From: Actinoallomurus liliacearum
GTDB taxonomy: Bacteria > Actinomycetota > Actinomycetes > Streptosporangiales > Streptosporangiaceae
Reading direction: 5' to 3'
NCBI RefSeq assembly: GCF_039542035.1
Contig: NZ_BAABHJ010000001.1
Location: 451,802-515,801, forward strand
DNA: 64,000 bases
A program made the position numbers and the translations under genes. Shown piece after piece: positions 45,800 to 54,859 of this stretch (position 1 is its first letter; the number at the start of each line of letters is the position of its first letter). The notes under the pieces are model-generated. The model had not been told where the DNA came from. It did not search any database and saw only the letters and a list, made by a program, of their open reading frames with translations.

Positions 45800-46618
45800 T
45801 TACTGGTGCCCGTCGTCGAGGGCGTGCTCGAGGTAGCGCGCGGCCGACCGCCGGACGGCAGCGGCCCCGTCGGCGGCGACGACCCGGCCCCACCAGCCGC
45901 CGTACACGCGCTCGAACGCGAACGGCTCCATCCGGCGCAGCGCGCGGCGGATGATCCGGGGGCGCTCGGGGATGAGATTCGGATAACTGTACATAAAACT
46001 CACGTACCGGCGGTCCGGGACGACGGTGAAGATGTCGCCGGTGAGCAGCGCTCCCCCGCCGTCCTCGCCGTCGCGCCAGTGCAGCACCTGGCCGCCCGCG
46101 AAGTGCACGCCCGCGTTGACCAGCGTCAGCCCGTCGCCGATCTCCCGGGTCTCGCCCTCCCAGAAGACGATCGAGTCGTCCGGCCGGGCCACCCAGTCCC
46201 GGTCGGCGGCGTGGACGTAGACGGGCGCGTCGAACGCGTGCGCCCATTCGATCATCGAGCCGTAGAAATGCGGGTGGCTGATCGCGATGGCGTCGACGCC
46301 GCCGAGTGCGGCGACCTGCGAGAGAAGGTCCTCGTCGAGATAGGTGATCATGTCCCAGAGGACGTTGCCCGACGGCGTCCGCACCAGCAGCGCGCGCTGG
46401 CCGATCGAGGTCGGCGGCTCGGCGCCGATTCCGACGATGCCGGGCCCCTCCTCGGCGACCCTGCCGCGGTGCCCGGCGGCGCGGAGCTCGGCGAGGGTCG
46501 TCCACCGCTGGCCGTCCCACCCGACGTACTGCCGCTCGTCCTCGCAGATCGGGCAGCCGGGCCGGGGAGCGGCGTACTGCACCCCGCAGGTGCGACAGAT
46601 CGGCAGGTCGTCTTCCAT
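45800..46618 (-). CDS. metallo-beta-lactamase-fold hydrolase with N-terminal zinc ribbon
   Basis: A 272-residue protein. The first 30 residues form a small zinc ribbon (CRTCGVQY ... CPICEDER). The rest is a metallo-beta-lactamase fold with an incomplete HxHxDH motif: SHPHFYGSM (about residue 117) keeps two His but lacks the DH part; GVHFAGG and LTGDIF supply later metal-site positions. Substrate unknown. The ATG at 46618 is preferred over TTG at 46624. It is divergent from another MBL-fold gene across a 130-base promoter region. Confidence 0.8.
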   Translation of the reverse strand: MEDDLPICRTCGVQYAAPRPGCPICEDERQYVGWDGQRWTTLAELRAAGHRGRVAEEGPGIVGIGAEPPTSIGQRALLVRTPSGNVLWDMITYLDEDLLSQVAALGGVDAIAISHPHFYGSMIEWAHAFDAPVYVHAADRDWVARPDDSIVFWEGETREIGDGLTLVNAGVHFAGGQVLHWRDGEDGGGALLTGDIFTVVPDRRYVSFMYSYPNLIPERPRIIRRALRRMEPFAFERVYGGWWGRVVAADGAAAVRRSAARYLEHALDDGHQ

Positions 46619-46748
46619 GATCAAAGACTACTTCCGGGCGCACCCGCAGGCCGGCGCCTTCCGGGTCCGCCGAGCGCGCGGCGCGCGGTGGGAGTGAAAG
46701 GATGGCAGGCAGGCGCGGTGCACCCGAGCGCCGATGGGAGGAGAGTGC

Positions 46749-47402
46749 GTGTCCTACACAGGCAACGTCGAGGTCGGTGGCCCGCCCGACGTACGCGAGC
46801 TGCCCGGCCTGACCGTCACCAAGCTGGCGGTCGGGCCCTTCGACAACAACGCCTACCTTCTGCGCTGCACGGCCACCGGTGAACAGGTACTGATCGACGC
46901 CGCCAGCGAGCCGGAGCGCCTGCTCGAGCTCCTCGGCGACGCCCCGCTCTCCCGGGTCGTCACCACCCATCGGCACCAGGACCACTGGGGCGCGCTCGGC
47001 GCGGTCGTCGACGCGACCCACCCGTCGGTCGTGGCCCACCCCGACGACGCCGAGGCTCTGCCGTTGCCGGTCACCGAGCCGGTCCGGCACGGAGAGACCG
47101 TCCGGGTCGGGCAGCACACCCTGTCCGTGATCCACCTGCGCGGGCACACGCCCGGATCGATCGCGCTGCTGTACGACGACGGCGACACGCCGCACCTGTT
47201 CACCGGCGACAGCCTGTTCCCCGGCGGACCGGGGAACACCTGGGGAGACGCGACGCTGTTCAACCGCCTCATGGACGATCTGGAGAAGCGCGTGTTCGGC
47301 GTGCTCCCGGACGAGACGTGGGTCTACCCCGGCCACGGCAAGGACACCACCCTCGGCCGCGAACGCCCACACCTTCCGGAGTGGCGCGCCCGGGGATGGT
47401 GA
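46749..47402 (+). CDS. MBL-fold hydrolase (glyoxalase II-like)
   Basis: A 217-residue enzyme with the full metal motif THRHQDHWGAL (about residue 80), RGHTPGSI, FTGDSLFPGGPG and a final YPGHGKDT, which is the pattern of hydroxyacylglutathione-hydrolase-like thioesterases. In mycothiol-using actinobacteria such enzymes may act on mycothiol thioesters. The GTG at 46749 has GGAGGAGAG upstream. Confidence 0.85.
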   Translation: MSYTGNVEVGGPPDVRELPGLTVTKLAVGPFDNNAYLLRCTATGEQVLIDAASEPERLLELLGDAPLSRVVTTHRHQDHWGALGAVVDATHPSVVAHPDDAEALPLPVTEPVRHGETVRVGQHTLSVIHLRGHTPGSIALLYDDGDTPHLFTGDSLFPGGPGNTWGDATLFNRLMDDLEKRVFGVLPDETWVYPGHGKDTTLGRERPHLPEWRARGW

Positions 47403-47601
47403 TCCCGATCACATTGCGCCACGATCACCGTTCCTGAGACGTTGCCCGGATACATCCGGCCGACCTCTGCGGATCGGCGTGTTCGACGCTCGTCCCGATG
47501 GTTTCGCGGACGTTCGGGCATGCCGGCCGCCGCGGGGCGGGGATGATGGAAGGAGACGCGCGTGACCAGCGCGTCCGGGACGCGAGCCGGGTAAGGAACA
47601 G

Positions 47602-48066
47602 ATGACGGGCGTGACCAGGCCGGCGGCCGAGACCGAGGGCATGACGGACGTGGAGCTCGCGGCGCGGCTGCGCATGACGCTGGGCCGGCTGAGCCGTCGC
47701 GTCCGCCAGTACGGCCCCCGGACCCTGACGTCGAGTCAGGCGTCGACCCTGTCGAGCCTGGAGGCGCTGGGTCCGGTGCGTCTCGGTGACCTGGCCGCCC
47801 ACGAGGGCGTCAGCGCGCCCACGCAGAGCCGGTTGGTGGCCTCCCTGGAGGCACAGGCCCTGCTGCGTCGCACTCCCGACGTCGACGACCGGCGGGCGAC
47901 CCTGCTGGAGATCACCCCGGAGGGCCGCAGCCAGCTCGAACGGCTGCGCACCGAGCGGTCGGCGTTCCTGGTCGAGCGGCTCGGCACCCTGTCGCCCGAG
48001 CAGCGCGCGGCACTGGTCGCGGCCCTCGACGTCCTCGAGAGCCTGGCCGCCAGCCCGGGCGACTGA
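47602..48066 (+). CDS. MarR-family transcriptional regulator
   Basis: A 154-residue MarR regulator with a winged helix (LGDLAAHEGVSAPTQSRLVASLEAQALLRR, wing DVDDRRATLLEITPEGR) and terminal dimerisation helices. AAGGAA five bases before the ATG marks the start. The target is unknown; no inverted repeat that would clearly be its operator is seen nearby. Confidence 0.88.
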   Translation: MTGVTRPAAETEGMTDVELAARLRMTLGRLSRRVRQYGPRTLTSSQASTLSSLEALGPVRLGDLAAHEGVSAPTQSRLVASLEAQALLRRTPDVDDRRATLLEITPEGRSQLERLRTERSAFLVERLGTLSPEQRAALVAALDVLESLAASPGD

Positions 48067-48122
48067 CCCGGCGGGGCCCGGCGCCCACACGGCCGGATCG
48101 CCGGTCGCCCCGGCGGCCCGCG

Positions 48123-48647
48123 CTATGCCTTGCGGTAGGTCCGCTGGGTGCCGGCGAAGAACAGTTCCTTTCCGCCGCTGACGAGCTTGACCTGCCAGTA
48201 CGAGGCGCCCTGGCCGCTCCGGTCGGAGAGGTCGAACGTCGTGGCATCGCGCGGGGTGGCCTTGCCGCTCCAGAGCTTCTGACCGAACGCCACCCACTCA
48301 CCGGTGCCGTCGGACTGGAACTGGAAGTAGTTCTTCTCCGTGTCCTGGGTCCACTTGCCGGCGAGTGCCCGGAGCCAGGTCCTGGCGTCGGCGGTGCGTA
48401 CCCGGGGCGTCGCCGGTGCGCTGGTGGGCGGCAGGTCGATGCTGCCGGGCATCGTCGACTCGGCGACCGGCGTCGCGGGTCGGGACCGCGCCGCCGCAGC
48501 TCCGTGGCCGCCGTGCCGGCCGTCGCGGTCGGCGAGGGCGGTGAACGCCAGGATGCCGACGGCGGCGACCGCCAGCACGATCGAGATCGTCCGCGTCACC
48601 GCGGGCACCACCGAGGGCGAGCGCATGCGAACCTTCCCCAGAGTCAT
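48123..48647 (-). CDS. secreted or membrane-anchored protein of unknown function
   Basis: A 174-residue protein with an N-terminal membrane segment (TISIVLAVAAVGILAFTALA, about residues 20-39), a His/Gly/Ala and Pro-rich linker, and a C-terminal domain of about 90 residues (ARTWLRALAGKWTQDTEKNYFQF onward) that I do not recognise. It is likely displayed outside the membrane. It converges with the MarR gene. Confidence 0.65.
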   Translation of the reverse strand: MTLGKVRMRSPSVVPAVTRTISIVLAVAAVGILAFTALADRDGRHGGHGAAAARSRPATPVAESTMPGSIDLPPTSAPATPRVRTADARTWLRALAGKWTQDTEKNYFQFQSDGTGEWVAFGQKLWSGKATPRDATTFDLSDRSGQGASYWQVKLVSGGKELFFAGTQRTYRKA

Positions 48648-48716
48648 CCCCTGTGATCACGGTACAGGGGTCGGGAGGTGATCCGCCCGAAAAGGCGCGG
48701 AGGTCACGGCCGCCGG

Positions 48717-50015
48717 TCAGCGATGGGTACGTCCCGCCCCCGTGTCGGCGTCGGCCTGGGCGTCGTGCGCGTCGGCCTCCGTCTCGGGGGCCGGGGGAAG
48801 GCTGCCGTTCGGATGTGGGTCGGCGTCCGGTTCGGGATCCCGCTCGCGTCCGGCCGCGTCCGGGAGCGCCTGGCCGGGAACGACGGGCCCACCGGAGCCC
48901 GCATCCCCGGACGGCCCGGACTCTCCGGCCGGCCCGGTGTCCTCGGTCTCCTCGGTCTCCTCGGGCGGCCCGGCTTCTCCGGATCGCCCGGCTTCTCCGG
49001 GCTCCTCGTCCTTGTCCGGCCTCCCGGCCTGCCCCGTCTCGGGGTCCTCGGCGGTGTCCGGACCGCCGGGCGCGGCGCGGCGTTCGGTCTTGAGGAGGCT
49101 GGCCACGGTGGTGACGAGCATCGTCACCCCGATGACGGCGAGAGAGGTGAGAGTGGAGATCTCCGGGACGCTCTCGAACCAGGTCGTGTGCATGGCCTCC
49201 ATGACGAGCTTCACGCCGATGAACGCCAGGATGACCGCGAGTCCCTTGCTGAGGTACACGAGCCGGTCGAGCAGTCCCCGCAGGAGGAAGTAGAGCTGCC
49301 GCAGCCCCATGAGCGCGAAGGCGTTGGCGGTGAAGACCAGATAGGACTCCTTGGTGAGCCCGAAGATCGCCGGGATGGAGTCCAGCGCGAACAGCAGGTC
49401 GGTCGACCCGATCGCGACCATCACGATCAGCATGGGCGTCATGAGGCGCTTGCCGTCGATGCGGACGGTCATCCGGTGCTCGTGATAGTCCTCGGTCGTC
49501 GGGACGACCCGGCAGATCCAGCGGACCAGGATGTTCTCTTCGTACTCGTCCTCGTCGGGCTCGCCGCGCACCAGACCGTAGGCCGTCCAGATGAGGAAGG
49601 CCCCGAAGATGTAGAACAGCCACTCGAACCGGGACAGCGCGGCGGCCCCGACCGCGATGAAGATGCCCCGCATCACCAACGCGATCATGATGCCGATCAG
49701 GAGCACCTTGTGCTGGTTGGCGCGGGGCACGGCGAACCGCGCCATGACGACGTAGAAGATGAACAGGTTGTCGACGCTGAGGCTGTACTCGGTGAGGTAA
49801 CCGGCGAAGAACTGAGCCGAGTAGTCGGCGCCGGCGACGAACAACAGGCCGATGCCGAAGATGATCGCCAACAGCACGTAGAACGTCACCCAGGCGCTCG
49901 CCTGCCGCAGCGAGAAGTCCCGCGGCTTACCCCGGTCGACCACCCACAGGTCGAACAGGATGAACGCGAGAAGACCCAGCAGCGTGAGGCCCCAGGCCCA
50001 AAGTGTGACGTTCAC
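48717..50015 (-). CDS. TerC-family membrane protein (probable Mn2+ exporter)
   Basis: A 432-residue integral membrane protein of the TerC/Alx family with about eight hydrophobic segments in the first 320 residues and the conserved acidic membrane motifs SVDNLFIFYVVM and LLFALDSIPAIFG. The last 120 or so residues form an acidic Gly/Pro/Glu/Asp-rich tail without regular structure. TerC-family members export Mn2+ or supply it to exported enzymes. The yybP-ykoY riboswitch just upstream senses Mn2+ and strongly supports this role. The GTG start has GGAGG about ten bases upstream. Confidence 0.88.
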   Translation of the reverse strand: MNVTLWAWGLTLLGLLAFILFDLWVVDRGKPRDFSLRQASAWVTFYVLLAIIFGIGLLFVAGADYSAQFFAGYLTEYSLSVDNLFIFYVVMARFAVPRANQHKVLLIGIMIALVMRGIFIAVGAAALSRFEWLFYIFGAFLIWTAYGLVRGEPDEDEYEENILVRWICRVVPTTEDYHEHRMTVRIDGKRLMTPMLIVMVAIGSTDLLFALDSIPAIFGLTKESYLVFTANAFALMGLRQLYFLLRGLLDRLVYLSKGLAVILAFIGVKLVMEAMHTTWFESVPEISTLTSLAVIGVTMLVTTVASLLKTERRAAPGGPDTAEDPETGQAGRPDKDEEPGEAGRSGEAGPPEETEETEDTGPAGESGPSGDAGSGGPVVPGQALPDAAGRERDPEPDADPHPNGSLPPAPETEADAHDAQADADTGAGRTHR

Positions 50016-50049
50016 GAGAGATTTTCCTCCGGTGGCAGGCAGCAGCCCC

Positions 50050-50155
50050 GGAGGTCTCTTCCGCCCTCACTCATCGGTGCGGGCCGACAGCACCGGGCCG
50101 CATGACACTCCTGGGACCGTGGTGACGACACTGCCGCGAAGGAATACTCCCCTCC
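50050..50155 (-). ncRNA. yybP-ykoY (Mn2+-sensing) riboswitch ahead of TerC gene
   Basis: Read on the minus strand, it opens with GGAGGGGAGTA and closes with AGAGACCTCC, so GGAGG pairs with CCTCC as the P1 stem exactly as in ykoY. Between them are GTCGTCA and GTCATGCGG, the conserved Mn2+-site loops. The TerC start codon is 35 bases downstream. Mn2+ binding is expected to turn the gene on. Confidence 0.85.
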
Positions 50156-50205
50156 TGCTGACTGACTATATACATAGGCAAACCTTTCTCGTACCCGAGA
50201 CGTCG

Positions 50206-51342
50206 TCAGTGGGTGGTCCGAATCACGCGGGCGTAGACCGACAGCAGCTGATCGACGGCGTCGTCCTCGGTCGGCAGCCGGGATGCCCGCTCGGCCGCGG
50301 CGGACGCGAGCCGATCGGCGAGCGCCCGGTCCTCCAGCACCCGGCGCACCGCGCGTTCGAGTTCGCCGGCGTCCCCCGGAGGCACCAGGAGCGCCGCGTC
50401 GTCCACCATTCCGGGGACGCCGCCCACCCTCGTGGCGACGAGCGGCAGTCCGGCGCGCAGCACCTCCTGCACGATCAGCGGCTGGCCCTCCCAGACGCTG
50501 GGCAGGACGGCGACGTCGGCCGCGGCGAGGAGGGACGGGACGTCCGTACGGCGGCCGAGCAGCCGGACCGGGAGGTTCTCCTCCGCGATCCGGTCGCGCA
50601 GTGCCCCCTCCAGGGGGCCGTCACCGGCGATCACGACGAGCGCCGGCGGATCGAGCCGGGCCCACCCGGCGGCGGCGTCGAGCAGGGTGGGCAGCCCCTT
50701 CTGCTCAGCCAGGCGCGCCACCGTGAGGACCAGCGGGCTGTCCCCGGCGGCGAGCTCCGCGCGGATCCGCTTGGGCGCCGCGGGGTCCTCGGAGGGTGGC
50801 ATGGCCGGGGCGGGCACCAGGGCGGGGCCCACCGAGCGCGCGCCGAGCGCGCGCATCCGCTCCTCCAGGTCCGGGGAGACGCCCAGGACCTCGGCCGCGC
50901 CGCGGGCGACCACGCGTTCGAGCGTCGCGTACGCCGCGCCGGTCAGGCCGCCCGCGATCGACGCGTTGTGCAGGGTGACGACGAGCGGCGGGCCCGCCGA
51001 GCCGAGGCGCAGCGGACCCGGCACGGTACGGAGGCGGGCGAGCGCGGCCAGCCCTCCGGCCCGCAGCCCGTGCGCGTGGACGACGTCGGCGTCCTGGGTC
51101 AGGCGCCGGATCCGGGCCACGGCCCGCACGTCGCCGACCGGGTGCGGGCGGTCGGCGATCTCCACCGGGGCGAAGCCCGCCCCGGACTCGGTGTAGCCGA
51201 ACAGCGCGTCGGCCGAGGCCGGCCCGAGCACGACGACCTTCGCGCCGCGCGCCCGCAGGCCGTCGGCCATCGACCGAACGTGCCGTCCCACGCCGCCGGC
51301 GCTGGTGGCGAGCACGAGCGCGACCTTCAATCCGTCCATCAC
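50206..51342 (-). CDS. glycosyltransferase family 4 protein
   Basis: A 378-residue GT-B enzyme. Features include LVLATSAGGVGRHVRSMADGL (acceptor side), VVHAHGLRAGGLAAL, and the nucleotide-sugar site VLPSVWEGQPLIVQEVLRAGLPLVATRVGGVPGM (about residues 285-318). It probably transfers a sugar from an activated donor to an envelope component. Its start overlaps the murJ stop by four bases, which ties it to cell-envelope assembly. Confidence 0.85.
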   Translation of the reverse strand: MMDGLKVALVLATSAGGVGRHVRSMADGLRARGAKVVVLGPASADALFGYTESGAGFAPVEIADRPHPVGDVRAVARIRRLTQDADVVHAHGLRAGGLAALARLRTVPGPLRLGSAGPPLVVTLHNASIAGGLTGAAYATLERVVARGAAEVLGVSPDLEERMRALGARSVGPALVPAPAMPPSEDPAAPKRIRAELAAGDSPLVLTVARLAEQKGLPTLLDAAAGWARLDPPALVVIAGDGPLEGALRDRIAEENLPVRLLGRRTDVPSLLAAADVAVLPSVWEGQPLIVQEVLRAGLPLVATRVGGVPGMVDDAALLVPPGDAGELERAVRRVLEDRALADRLASAAAERASRLPTEDDAVDQLLSVYARVIRTTH

Positions 51343-52988
51343 AGCCTCCGCCTGATCAGTCCTCGCAGATCATCCGGATCCCCCAGGTAGGCGACGACCG
51401 CGAACGCCACGGCGGCCGCCGTGGCGGCGAGCACGCCCACGCCCAGGCTGGCGGCCAGGCCGGTGGCACCGAACACGGCGACCACGCCCGCACCCGCGGC
51501 GTATCCGGCCGCCGCACCGGCCAGCCCCGTCGCCGCCGCCCGGCCGACGCCGCGGAGCGCGGCGCGGCCCCTGGTCCGCGCCAGCATCAGCAACAGGAGG
51601 GCGCCGGCGACCGTCATGCCGATCGAGTTGCCCAGCCCGAGCGCGGCGACGGCGTCGCGCCGTCCGGCCGCCAGCACCAGCGCCACCTCGGCCGCGATCA
51701 CCGCGGCCCAGCCGGTCACCTGGGCGGCCGCCGAGGCCCGGCCCTTCCCGGCGGCGAACAGGGTGCGGCCGACATGCGCCATCAGCCCGTAGCCGAGCAG
51801 GCCGGGCGCGAACGCCACGATCGCCCGCGCCAGGTCGATGGGCGGCACCTGCCCCTTGGCGCCGAGCAGGAACACCCGGGCGACGGGGAGCGCGGTCGCG
51901 GCCAGGACGGCGGCGCCCGCGCACGACAGCAGCACGATCGCCCGCGTCGTGCGCGCGGCGGTGCGGTCGAACGCCTCGTGGTCCCCCTCGCTCGCGCGGG
52001 CCGACAGGAGCGGGAAGGCGGTGGTCGCCAGCGGCACCGCCAGAACGGCGTACGGGAGCTGGAACAGCGCCCAGGCGTACTGGTAGACCGGCAGCGCGCC
52101 GCCGCCGCCCTTCCGGTTGGCCAGCAGGATCACCACGCCCCAGGCCGCCTGCTGGGCGACGAGGGTGGCCAGCCCGGCGAGGGCCAGCCGCCGGATGCGT
52201 ACGGCGACGCCGGGCGGGAAGGTCAGGGCCGGGCGCAGCCGGAGCCGCAGCCGCGCGGCGGGGCCGACCACCGTGGCGACGAGGGCGACGACGCCGAGTG
52301 TCGTCCCCACCGACAGCGTCAGCTCCGCCGTCCGGGTCACGGTGGACAGGTCGTGCTGGTTCGCGGCCTGCCGGTAGGCGGCGCCGGTCGACAGGAACAT
52401 CAGGTACGCGCCGATGACGACGAGGCTCGACACGAGCGGCGCGAGCGCGGGACCGAGGAACCGGCGGTGTGCCTGCAGGACGCCGTACATCACGACGGCG
52501 AGCCCGTAGAAGAGGATCTGCGGCGCGAACACGACCAGCATCCGGGTGCCCGCGTCGACCACCTGCTCCCGCGAGCAGCCCGGAACCTGGTCGCCGACCA
52601 GCATCGTGATCACCGGGCGGGCCGCCAGCGCGGCGACCAGGCTGAGCGGCACGAGGATCAGCACGGTCCACGTCATCAGCGCGGACGCGATCCGGCGGGC
52701 CTCGGGCGCGCCGCGCGCCGCCGGTCCGGCCAGCACGGGCACGACGAGACCGGCGAGCGCTCCGCCGGCCACGACCTCGAACAGGATGTTCGTCACCTGG
52801 TTGCCGGTGAAGTACGCCGTCGCGAGGCAGTCGTTGCCGACCGTGTGGGACAGGACGAGGCTGCGGGAGAAGCCGACGACGCGGGCGAAGACGGTGATGA
52901 CGCCGATGAGCACGGCGGCGCCCGCGATGCCCGCGCCCCGGCCGGCGGTGGCGGGCTCGGCCTCCTCTGTCACATCAGGTCTGGTCAC
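51339..52988 (-). CDS. MurJ-like lipid flippase
   Basis: A 549-residue MviN/MurJ-family membrane protein with around 14 transmembrane segments, including VVGFSRSLVLSHTVG near the N-terminus and QAAWGVVILLANRKGGGG in the middle. Members flip lipid II or related polyprenyl-linked sugars across the membrane. It sits between a PNPT-like gene and a glycosyltransferase, overlapping both by four bases. It could serve peptidoglycan or a separate polymer; the genome may hold another MurJ. Confidence 0.85.
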   Translation of the reverse strand: MTRPDVTEEAEPATAGRGAGIAGAAVLIGVITVFARVVGFSRSLVLSHTVGNDCLATAYFTGNQVTNILFEVVAGGALAGLVVPVLAGPAARGAPEARRIASALMTWTVLILVPLSLVAALAARPVITMLVGDQVPGCSREQVVDAGTRMLVVFAPQILFYGLAVVMYGVLQAHRRFLGPALAPLVSSLVVIGAYLMFLSTGAAYRQAANQHDLSTVTRTAELTLSVGTTLGVVALVATVVGPAARLRLRLRPALTFPPGVAVRIRRLALAGLATLVAQQAAWGVVILLANRKGGGGALPVYQYAWALFQLPYAVLAVPLATTAFPLLSARASEGDHEAFDRTAARTTRAIVLLSCAGAAVLAATALPVARVFLLGAKGQVPPIDLARAIVAFAPGLLGYGLMAHVGRTLFAAGKGRASAAAQVTGWAAVIAAEVALVLAAGRRDAVAALGLGNSIGMTVAGALLLLMLARTRGRAALRGVGRAAATGLAGAAAGYAAGAGVVAVFGATGLAASLGVGVLAATAAAVAFAVVAYLGDPDDLRGLIRRRL

Positions 52989-53881
52989 GAGGTGTCCGCT
53001 GGGCGCGCCTCCGGCACGACGGGTCGGCGGCCCAGCTGGTCGAGCCGGTTCAGCGGCGGCGTCGCCTGGATGACCTTGGTGAAGCTGACGAACTCGCTCG
53101 CGGCGTTCAGCGCCGTGACCCCGGCGAGGACGCCGAGGCGGGATCGCCGGCTCAGGCCGGTCGCGGCCAGGCCGATCAGCGCGCCGAGGGAGTTCGCGCC
53201 CGCGTCGCCGAGCATGGCCCGCTCGCCGAGGTCCTCCGGCAGCAGCGCGAGCGCCGCGCCGAGCGGCGCGGCGGCGACGGCCGAGCCGCTGAGCAGGCCG
53301 GCGAATCTGCCGCGCGGCGCTCCGGGCGCCGGCCGGGCGAACACCAGCGGGCTCGCCAGCAGCCCGGCCTTGATGGCCCGGCCGGGCCGCAGGTCGAACA
53401 GGTTGAGCAGGTTCGCGGTGCCGGCGATGAGCGCGCCGTTGATCAGGATGTCGAGTGCCGCGCCGCGGCGGGTCGGAGCGCCGGTGCCCGCGACCACGGC
53501 GGCCGCCAGGCCGACGGCGCCGATGCCCAGGATCTTCACCGCGCCGGTGGTCACCTCGCCGCGGGCCAGGGCCGACAGGTGCCCCTTGAAGCCACGGGAG
53601 TCGCCCGATCCGGCGAGGTCGTCGTAGCCGCCGAGGGCGCCGGTGACACCGCCCGCGAGGATCGCGGCGGCCCGCATCCGCGCCGGCACGCCCGGGGCGA
53701 CGGCGATCCCGGTCACCGCGCCGACCGCGAACGCCGGTCCTTCGAGCAGCGTCACCGGCTCATCGCGGTGGTTGGTCCGCACCCAGAGCTTCTCGTCCCC
53801 GGGCGGGCGACGGGTCAGCGCGATGTACGCGGCCCGCGCCGCCGCCGCGCCCAGCACGGCTCCCGCCACTGCCTTACGCAT
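52985..53881 (-). CDS. MraY/WecA-like phosphoglycosyltransferase-fold membrane protein
   Basis: A 298-residue polytopic protein with PNPT-family marks: LGGYDDLAG (acidic DD motif, about residue 84), NLLNLFDLRPGRAIK (about 163), and LGDAGANSLGALIGL (about 227). The family moves sugar-1-phosphates onto polyprenyl phosphate. It is shorter than MraY and may be divergent in function. It is coupled to murJ and directly follows mctB. Confidence 0.8.
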   Translation of the reverse strand: MRKAVAGAVLGAAAARAAYIALTRRPPGDEKLWVRTNHRDEPVTLLEGPAFAVGAVTGIAVAPGVPARMRAAAILAGGVTGALGGYDDLAGSGDSRGFKGHLSALARGEVTTGAVKILGIGAVGLAAAVVAGTGAPTRRGAALDILINGALIAGTANLLNLFDLRPGRAIKAGLLASPLVFARPAPGAPRGRFAGLLSGSAVAAAPLGAALALLPEDLGERAMLGDAGANSLGALIGLAATGLSRRSRLGVLAGVTALNAASEFVSFTKVIQATPPLNRLDQLGRRPVVPEARPADTS

Positions 53882-53887
53882 GCCGCC

Positions 53888-54859
53888 TCACTTCTTCTTC
53901 GTCATCGTCGGCGTGGGCGTCGGGATCGGGGTCGGCAGCGCGCCGTCGGCCTTGGACCCGATGCCGTAGTCGCCGACCTTGCCCTGTTTCGCGGCGGCCA
54001 GCGCCAGGACGGCCGTGAGCCGCCCGGCCGGAATGTCCCCCGTGTCGACCGTGGCGACGTGGCCCTTCACGTCGTCGTCGTCGCGGAGCGCCTTGATCAT
54101 CCCGCCCTCGGTCGCCGAGTCCGGATCGCCCACCACGACCGTGCCCCCGCCGTAGGTGTAGAGGGCCATGGGCAGCGCGCCGAGCGCCTTGTTGTCGGCG
54201 GCGGCGTTCTTGTCGCTGCTCGCGGCGGCGGGCGCGATCACGATGGCGAGTGTCGCACGGGTCGCGGGCTGCCCGCTGTAAGTCAGGAAACCCGCCTCCT
54301 TGAACCCGGACAGCACCTGCCCGGCGGCCGGGTCCTCCTGGCCGTTGCGCGCCGCCTGCTTGGTCACCAGGACCCAGGCCAGCTCGTCGGCGGTGCGGTC
54401 GTACGACGTCGCGTCCGCGGAGAAGGTCAGGCCGGCCGGCTTGAGCCGGTCGGTCAGCTCGTTCAGCGTGGCCTGCTGGTTCGGGTCGAGGTACTTGTTC
54501 TGCAGGGTGACGTAGCCGCTGATCCGCGCGCCCGCCTTGCTCACCATGTCGGCCGTCTGCGCCCGCATCTGGTCGTCCGCGCCGGGGGCCTCCACGAACA
54601 CGACGCTCTGGTCCTTGAGCCGGCCGGCGACGACCTGGGCGGCGGCCGCGCCGATCACCTGGTTGTCGTAGGTGCTCACCTGCCCGGCCGCGTTGTTCTG
54701 CCGCCGTAGCGCCTCGTTGCTGTTCTTGAGGCGGTTGGAGGTGTCCTTGAGCTGGTCGACCAGCGGGCCCCGCAGCGCCGAGGCGCCCACGACGAGGCCG
54801 AGCGCCAGCGCGAGGAAGACCGCGATGATGGAGACGAGGTGGTACCGGAAATCGATCAC
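53888..54859 (-). CDS. MctB-like copper transporter family protein
   Basis: A 323-residue protein with one N-terminal membrane anchor (YHLVSIIAVFLALALGLVVGASAL), a coiled-coil (QLKDTSNRLKNSNEALRRQNN), and an outer domain; the C-terminus is Thr/Pro/Lys-rich. MctB of mycobacteria is needed to keep copper low and is a porin-like outer-layer protein there, but in this genomic setting (steA, murJ) it may be a structural envelope factor. The GTG at 54859 overlaps the steA stop. Confidence 0.82.
   Translation of the reverse strand: MIDFRYHLVSIIAVFLALALGLVVGASALRGPLVDQLKDTSNRLKNSNEALRRQNNAAGQVSTYDNQVIGAAAAQVVAGRLKDQSVVFVEAPGADDQMRAQTADMVSKAGARISGYVTLQNKYLDPNQQATLNELTDRLKPAGLTFSADATSYDRTADELAWVLVTKQAARNGQEDPAAGQVLSGFKEAGFLTYSGQPATRATLAIVIAPAAASSDKNAAADNKALGALPMALYTYGGGTVVVGDPDSATEGGMIKALRDDDDVKGHVATVDTGDIPAGRLTAVLALAAAKQGKVGDYGIGSKADGALPTPIPTPTPTMTKKK

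Noticed and set aside
50165..50190. A DtxR/MntR-like metal box in the AT-rich DNA ahead of the yybP-ykoY riboswitch
   Set aside because: The partial dyad around GGTTTGCCTATG does not match a known consensus well enough to claim.
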